Shown: in pieces, positions 58,041-64,000 of the stretch | Layout of the letters: every line of letters starts with the position of its first letter | Numbering within the stretch: position 1 is the stretch's first letter | NCBI GenBank assembly: GCA_002946415.1 | Contig: NJPS01000011.1 | Location: 620,001 to 684,000, forward strand | Length of the DNA stretch: 64,000 bases | Source: Rutstroemia sp. NJR-2017a BVV2 | Lineage: Eukaryota; Ascomycota; Leotiomycetes; Helotiales; Rutstroemiaceae | Reading direction: 5' to 3' | Notes under the pieces: model-generated | What the model was told of the DNA's origin: nothing | What the model saw: only the letters and a program-made list of their open reading frames with translations | Database searches by the model: none | Translations under genes and position numbers: made by a program

Positions 58041-59700
58041 TGCAGTGTGGTTTTTTGATGACTCTATGGAACTCGAAACGGGCAGCTGCAATTAGGAAAT
58101 TTTTGATTCGAGATATGATCTGGAACCAAAGATGATCATTGCTAGATTATATAACGAGAGATTTTCATTCCCCATGGGGACCGCAGCCTAGACTGTATTC
58201 GAGCCTTGACTGGGGAAGTGGACGATGTAAGATTAATGTGGACGGTACACACTGTGAAGTAGGCGATAAGCAATTTCGTCTTAAAAGGTGCCGAAGCGGC
58301 GCACACCGACTGATGGGATCCAGACATGGACTGCGTCGGCGCTTTGAGCTAGTCGCCAGATTTTGCGGGGTGCATATTCTCATTAACGTACTTCATAGAT
58401 CTGTGGGGTTAGACGAGACGACGTCCACACGGAAAGCTCGTGATAAAGTTGCGGCGAGGCCCGGAAAGTGGAGGATGACTGCAGGGACTAGCTACTGAGA
58501 CAACAGCTACGGCACCACGAAGTATACCCGACAAACAATATTTTTAACGAAAGATGGAAAACCAGGCTTGGACTGATCAGAGGTTGAAAGGCACATTGAG
58601 CAAGACGCATCATGAGACTTCGCTGTAAAGGAATGGAGCAGATCTCATTGCATCCTGATGTTACTATTAGCAATCCAAATGCCTTACTAGTCATTTTCAT
58701 AGAGGAGGGATGAGAATCACACCTGGGATGGAATCGTAGAAGCCCCACATGTTGGGCAATGTCCGGGGATTTAAGACCTTCAACGAATTGTAGGCCTTCC
58801 CTACATCAAAGCTCCTTAAGTAGGTATTCTACTAACGTCCCTCCCTGCGTGCCGAGAAACCCACCCTGCCGAGAAAAATGATGGATACTTTGACTTTAAG
58901 TTCCTCAGACTCTGTGCACACATTAGTGTTTCCCATAGTTTTGTATAAGTCGTGTACTGTGGCCACTCCTAAACATTATAATCCCTCCTACTTAGAATAT
59001 TACGTTTGCATCGTCGCGTTTGCGCCTGTTTTGCGGAGAGCCTTCTTTAATAGGGTAACAAAATTTCTTCAACACAGCACTGCCGTTAGGCTTATACCAC
59101 TATTAGAACTCATAAAAGGCCCATATCAGACCCCCAGAGCCCCATAGTAATAGTGGAAATCGTCATCAGCCTTGTAGCTACTGTAGCTTGTAAATTTATA
59201 TAAGATCGTTACGTGGGTCGGTACCGCAAAATATTGCTCGGCTATAGTTACCACTTTCTTATTAAAGCCTTAGGCACGTACTTACGTAGTAGTCTTCCTA
59301 CGCCTATAGTTGCCAGCCTTATGCCTGTGTTTAGTTTTTAGCCTTTCCTGGCCGACGCATTGCCAGCTTTGGTGCCCAAGCAAAACCTGCCCCGCCTCAA
59401 CCGCCTTCAGATACGGCTTACAATATCCCGGTATGGTCGAGTCTTTGTCCTTGCTTTGCCTATACTCCTATTAACTTTAATAGCTGGATGAGGTATTCTC
59501 GGTCGACGGGCGAGCTGCCGCGTCACTGTCCCTCCCACCATGCTACTTAGCCTGCCATTCACGACTCGCTTGGCCATTCATGAATAAGCGGATGATTCGT
59601 TTAACGAGAGACTTTCGAAGCTCTCAGAACGACAGCCGGACAAGGAGATCCATTGCAGCTCCCCCTTCTTTGTCCAGAAAGTTGCCCAACCACATACACG
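58041..59700. other. Interval with left copy of the inverted repeat
   Basis: No gene. Left part is the sugar porter promoter; 58813-59200 is repeat copy A, listed separately. 59201-59700 is AT-rich with HET gene 2 promoter at the right. Confidence 0.45.
58813..59200 (+). repeat. Inverted repeat, left copy flanking HET gene 2
   Basis: Aligns with the reverse complement of 62100-62475. Shared blocks in order include AACGTCC(C/T)TCCCT(G/A)CGT, CGAGAAACCCACC, TTTGCATCGTCGC, and TAG.AAAT.....CAGCC. By eye, about three quarters of positions match over the first 100 bp, less further in. There is no intact coding frame. The outer ends point away from the HET gene, so the pair is a long terminal inverted repeat or two independent insertions. 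Confidence 0.75.
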
Positions 59701-61794
59701 ATGGACTTAGACCGCAATCTCGATATATCTGGGCTCTCAGATAGCGAAACGGAAATCGTGGTACCAACGCCAATTGATTGGCTTTGTCTGCGGTGCAAAT
59801 CCATGTTTTCTAGTATTCAGAGTCTTCAAAGTCTCGTGTCTGAAGAAGGTTATGAACACTATAGCCGGAAAGAAGCTCGACAGCATGCGGACGCGGGGTG
59901 TTCGTTTTGTCCAAGAATTCTTCGGGGCTTCTGGACGGAAGAGGACGACGACAACATGCCTATTCATCTCAAAGCTGCCTATAACGATACCCCTATTCAT
60001 TCCAATTTGGAGGATATAATATCTTATCCAACGAGCATACTCAAAATGAATACCTTGGTTTCAGTAACAGAACCTGCAGTTTATGACATTGATATTAGGA
60101 TATACGCCCCTTCTGGTAAGCACAGTACCTCTATTTGGTACTTCCGTCTTTGTCGTTCAACTTGTAACCTTTGAAGCACAGATCACTCAACCTCGGGATT
60201 CTTGGATCTTTATCCTCTAATATACGATATGGGCGGTAATCTACTCGCCAACCAGGCTCTTCGTCTACTAGATGAATGTCAGGATTCACACGACTCATGC
60301 CAAAGACGATGTACTCCCTTACTTCCAAACCGAGTCATTGATGTTGGGCCATCAGACAGTAACCCGAGGCTGTATGTGACAGCAGCAGAACAGCGAGCCA
60401 ATTACACGACTCTGAGCTATTGCTGGGGAGGCGCCCAACAACTCACGACAACAAAAGCAACATTCAACTCTAGGACTCTTGGTATTCCTATGACCTGTCT
60501 GCCACAAACTATCCAGGACGCCATCATTATCACGCGGAACCTCAATATCAGATTTCTCTGGGTGGATGCGATTTGTATAATTCAAGATGATGAAAGAGAT
60601 CAAGCGACCGAAATCAGGGGTATGGGAGCGATCTACAAACAAGCTACCTTGACAATCGCTGCTATGAGCTCAGAGAACGCCTACCGGGGATTTATCAAGA
60701 AGTCTGTCGCTAAAAGAGGCTCGCTGTTTCCCTTTCTATTGCCGAATGGGACACTCGGAAGAATTGAGTTAGTCGTCCCAGACTGGTATGAGGAACGTCC
60801 TCTGGAGAAACTGGAGACGCGGGCATGGGCGTTTCAGGAGTTCTTGCTGTCTCCTAGACTTCTGCTCTTTCATCAACGAGAAGCGTTTTGGCAGTGCCAG
60901 TCCCCAGGCAGAACTCCTCTACTCGGCACCTCTAATTCGTACGCTACTTCGCGCTCTTATCGGCTACCTAACGACATATTTTCCGATGTGGCAGCTGGGA
61001 AAAAGGATCCCTTGAATGATCTCACAATAAAGGCGCAGAACTATATTTGGTCGATGATAGTTTCTGATTATAGCGGACGGCATGTTCAATTCGAAAAAGA
61101 CAGGTTCCACGCAATAGCGGGCATTGTGAATGAACTAAAAGATGTCTGGCAGGATACCTATCTGGCGGGCTTTTGGAAAAAGCCACTTGTGCACCATCTG
61201 GCCTGGTATCGAGATAATGGAGCACTACAATCAGAACCAATGGAACCGTCCTCTTATGATACTCCAAGTTGGTCCTGGCTTTCTGTCAACTGTCCGGTAG
61301 CTATCTACAGAGGCACCATTTCTCCTGACGCAGAAGTGATTGACTGTACCGTCGAGCCCATGGACGCCACTCTCCCGGAAGGGCCGTTACGCAGCGGAAC
61401 ACTTACCATCGAGGGTGCATTTCTCATGGCATCCGAGATCCCAGACGAAATAGAAATACGAGAGCTACATGAAATAATGATTGGGACTCAAAGTGAAGAG
61501 GAGTATACTGAATGGGAAAACAACATAGAATCCGAGCACAATTTTTATATAGGTCTAGATCGGGGCGCTGACGAGGCGCCTCAAGAAGTTATATACCTAC
61601 GTTTAGGATCACTGAGAACACATCATGGTGGCTATGATGCCGACTCATATATTGGTCTCATTCTAGAGGAGACAACAGACGAGGGCCTCCAGCCATGCTT
61701 TAAGAGGATTGGACGATGGGAACATTTTATGAAAGAGGAAGACATAATGACGAAATGGGCCGACGCACAACGCAAGACTTTCTGCATCATATAA
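59701..61794 (+). CDS. HET-domain protein 2
   Basis: Exons 59701-60115 and 60182-61794 (66 bp intron) give 675 aa. The N-terminal 200 residues contain a zinc-finger-like pattern (LCLRCKSMF and HADAGCSFC) common before HET domains. HET blocks: TTLSYCWGG at about 214, IRFLWVDAICIIQDD at about 260 and a final AWAFQEFLLSPRLLLF. It is a likely trigger of programmed cell death on non-self recognition; the partner gene is unknown. The ATG at 59701 fits; an in-frame upstream TTG does not count. Inverted copies of one repeat lie on both sides, the left ending about 500 bp upstream and the right beginning about 300 bp downstream of the gene. Confidence 0.92.
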
Positions 61795-63721
61795 GTAGTG
61801 CCAATTCGATGATGGAGCGAGAGGCAGCAATGAACGAGTGCGAGCAGCAAGCGGCTGTTATGGAAGGTTCGAAAAGAACGCCATAGTGTAAACGAATGCG
61901 GTATAGTGCAAATCGTAACTGTACGGAGGTCATACCCCAAAACATCTTCACACCGTCTTTCGCGGCAGAATCTATATTGGTGTGAGCGACCGTAAAAATG
62001 GCATTATGTAATCATGAACGCTTGGCGTGTCGAAGGCGTGCTTTTTGTCGGTCGGTTCGATAAGAGGTACTAATTTATGTGGCGATCTTGCGTGAATTTC
62101 TAGACTATATCGGCCACGAGGCTGGTTATAATTTCTAGCACTATAAGGGACCCGTAGAGCTTATGTAAAATCGGTTTGTAGAAATTAGAAGTAATAAGAG
62201 CTCGATAGTGGATCTATGGTGAAGGAGTTCGATTACGCCACGAAAGGAGACTCTGCAAATCAGGCGCTAGAGCGACGATGCAAATGTAATTTTTTAGTAA
62301 GATTGGTTTTTGGTGTTTAGCAGTGGCTATAAAACGTAATGTATGTAAAGGAATTAGAGATATTAATTTGTGCTTAGATTTTGAGGTGCTTAAATTCAAA
62401 GTACCCTTTAGATTTCTCGGCACGGTGGGTTTCTCGCTACGTAGGGAAGGACGTTATTCGGACCTAAGTTTCGGAAAACTCTATCAACAATCCAATCTTC
62501 TCCACTCTCCTAGAATTCCCAATTTGCCCGGCGTCAAAACTTCATGGTAATACTCCATGATAGTATCGTAATTCATCGATTCGTTGATATGGTATCAGCC
62601 TTTTTCATATACGCTGGGCTCACACTTCACCCTTTCCTCCTGGTTCCGCCATTCTGTGCTGATCATCAGACCCAAGGACTTTCCAAAACGACGATCTTAG
62701 GTCTTGGTCTGCATACTGGCCCGTCTCCTTTTCTTGTGATCGAAGCTCATCTTGTACTCGTCGGCGCCAACAGTTGAATAGTTGGTTATATACCTGCTTC
62801 CTCTGGGAACTGATGTAGATAGTCGTTTGCCATGCAGAACATTGCACGGGTAGCGCTGAAGGGGTACTTATTATCGCGATTTTGATTTTCTTTGGTTTCT
62901 TGGTGCACATCTTGTTTGCTGATTGGTTTTCTTTCGTAATAGAATTTTTGGCATTCGTGGAAACAATATCGGGGTGCACATGTCGATAGTAGTGTCTTCA
63001 GGGTTTCGACAGTCTTCCCACTTCACACACGTGAGCAGATGCGTTGGAGGCATGGACGAGTCTGCTGAAGTGAGAGGGATGGGGGTTGAATAGAATGTTG
63101 GATCAACTGATCGGCGGAGAGAGTGCTGGTTTGTACTTTGTATGAATATTGTCATCTTCACAATTCATGCTTGGTCTTCCGCGGGACGAGTGGGATGGAT
63201 TCATTTGCTGGGCTGGGCACGAGGCACCCCAGCGTGCCTCTAGGCTTTAGCTTACATAAGCGCATCAACGTCTACCCTCCACCCCACCATGCAAGACTTC
63301 CTTATCCTACCTAACCTTACACCTACTCCATACTTTTTAAAATTGAAGGTATCGAAACAGCAGCCAGGCCTCACCGCGAGCTAGAATCTCCGACATGTCC
63401 ATAGGAACCTTGGCGAATAGTTCCCATAAAGTCTGGGGAAAACATCTTGTAAAACACACGACTGGCTCACCTGTTGGGCCGTTACTTGGGTAATGATTTA
63501 TCTCACTTACTATTGCTTCACGGTAGTCAAGCGCGAGGGTGCCGCTCTATCGAAAATTATGCACAAATGCTAAGAGATTGATTGTATTTATCAGATGGGT
63601 TAACCAAAACTATGCGCCTCCCCCGGGCTATCAACGCAGGTCGATCCCAGCCTCCCCCCCCCTAGCCGAAACACAGCCAACATAGTTGCCGATCACATTC
63701 ACAGATCCTCCTATAACCTCC
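61795..63721. other. Interval with right copy of the inverted repeat
   Basis: No gene supported. 62100-62475 is repeat copy B. Minus-strand frames at 62620-63161 are low-complexity and not called. Confidence 0.4.
62100..62475 (-). repeat. Inverted repeat, right copy flanking HET gene 2
   Basis: Reverse-complement partner of 58813-59200. Differences from the left copy are frequently C/T or G/A, compatible with RIP or old age. The outermost strong match begins near 62457 (AACGTCCTTCCC on the minus strand); I could not fix exact ends or a target-site duplication. Confidence 0.75.
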
Positions 63722-64000
63722 TCAGGTTCCTTCCGCTTCATTGGGTAGCTGATTCCGAACCTCGATTGTCATACGTTCCTCTGATTGCATGGTGGCTAGC
63801 CCATCGGTCCAAATGGCAAACGCGTAAGCTGTCCGTTGCTCTTCAACGAAACTTAGAACGCCGCTTGAGATCCATTCCGTAAACTATCCTACTTTGGTGC
63901 AGTAAGAGTTTGTTTCGGTTGCTTTGAGGTGGGAATCGATCACGAGTGAGACTTTGATGTCATGTCGCAGATGGTATTGGTTGTGAAATTGGGAGGTTCG
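63722..64000 (-). pseudogene. Coding-like fragment with internal stop at right edge
   Basis: Reading leftward from the window edge gives about 90 codons ending at a TGA (63722-63724). An in-frame TAG at 63884-63886 splits it into two parts, the second reading FTEWISSGVLSFVEEQ. Amino-acid use looks protein-like and hydrophobic/charged, but no family is recognised. It may be the 3' end of a real gene with a missed intron, or a pseudogene; the rest lies beyond the window. Confidence 0.3.

Noticed and set aside
62620..63161. Minus-strand frames of about 100-120 codons
   Set aside because: No motif, overlapping in two frames and no splice partner that improves them.

Overview
The window is nuclear DNA of a filamentous ascomycete (Pezizomycotina). 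Genes lie on both strands, are broken by short GT-AG introns (mostly 50-80 bp), and include typical filamentous-fungal families: two HET-domain genes, an RTA1-like protein, MFS drug and sugar transporters, a multi-exon P450, a GH78 rhamnosidase and an AL-3-like GGPP synthase. A member of the Leotiomycetes is my guess from overall protein style; it is not proven by the sequence. I rebuilt gene models by joining ORF pieces at splice sites that keep frame and restore family motifs.

Layout. 0-9 kb: start of a coiled-coil protein (runs off the left edge), a Rieske-AIF oxidoreductase, an RTA1-like membrane protein, a carboxymuconolactone-decarboxylase-like protein, then a miniature transposon. 9-19 kb: MFS drug exporter, a gene-poor 3 kb, indoleamine 2,3-dioxygenase, and a Dip5-like amino-acid permease. 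19-32 kb: a 3.9 kb gene-free stretch, a long calpain-like protease, a secreted-type agmatinase-family enzyme and a secreted carboxylesterase. 31.6-35.2 kb is a decay zone: an MFS transporter relic, a truncated F-box gene and three copies of the miniature transposon. 35-45 kb: a divergent copper transporter/metalloreductase pair, a divergent SDR/P450 pair, and GGPP synthase. 45-53 kb: Cdc14-type septation protein, a cysteine-rich type I membrane protein, and a large HET gene. 53-58 kb: GH78 rhamnosidase plus sugar porter. 58.8-62.5 kb: a second HET gene lying between inverted copies of a roughly 390 bp repeat. At the right edge is a fragment of a coding frame with an internal stop.

How the genes may work together: the Ctr transporter and ferric/cupric reductase share one 0.7 kb promoter region and form an obvious metal-uptake module. 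The rhamnosidase and sugar porter are adjacent on the same strand and fit release and import of rhamnoside sugars. SDR and P450 are divergently transcribed next to GGPP synthase, which invites, but does not prove, a small terpenoid locus. I found no wholly novel system. The strongest unusual signals are the inverted-repeat-bounded HET gene and the TA-flanked miniature transposon family, one copy of which carries a nested insertion.
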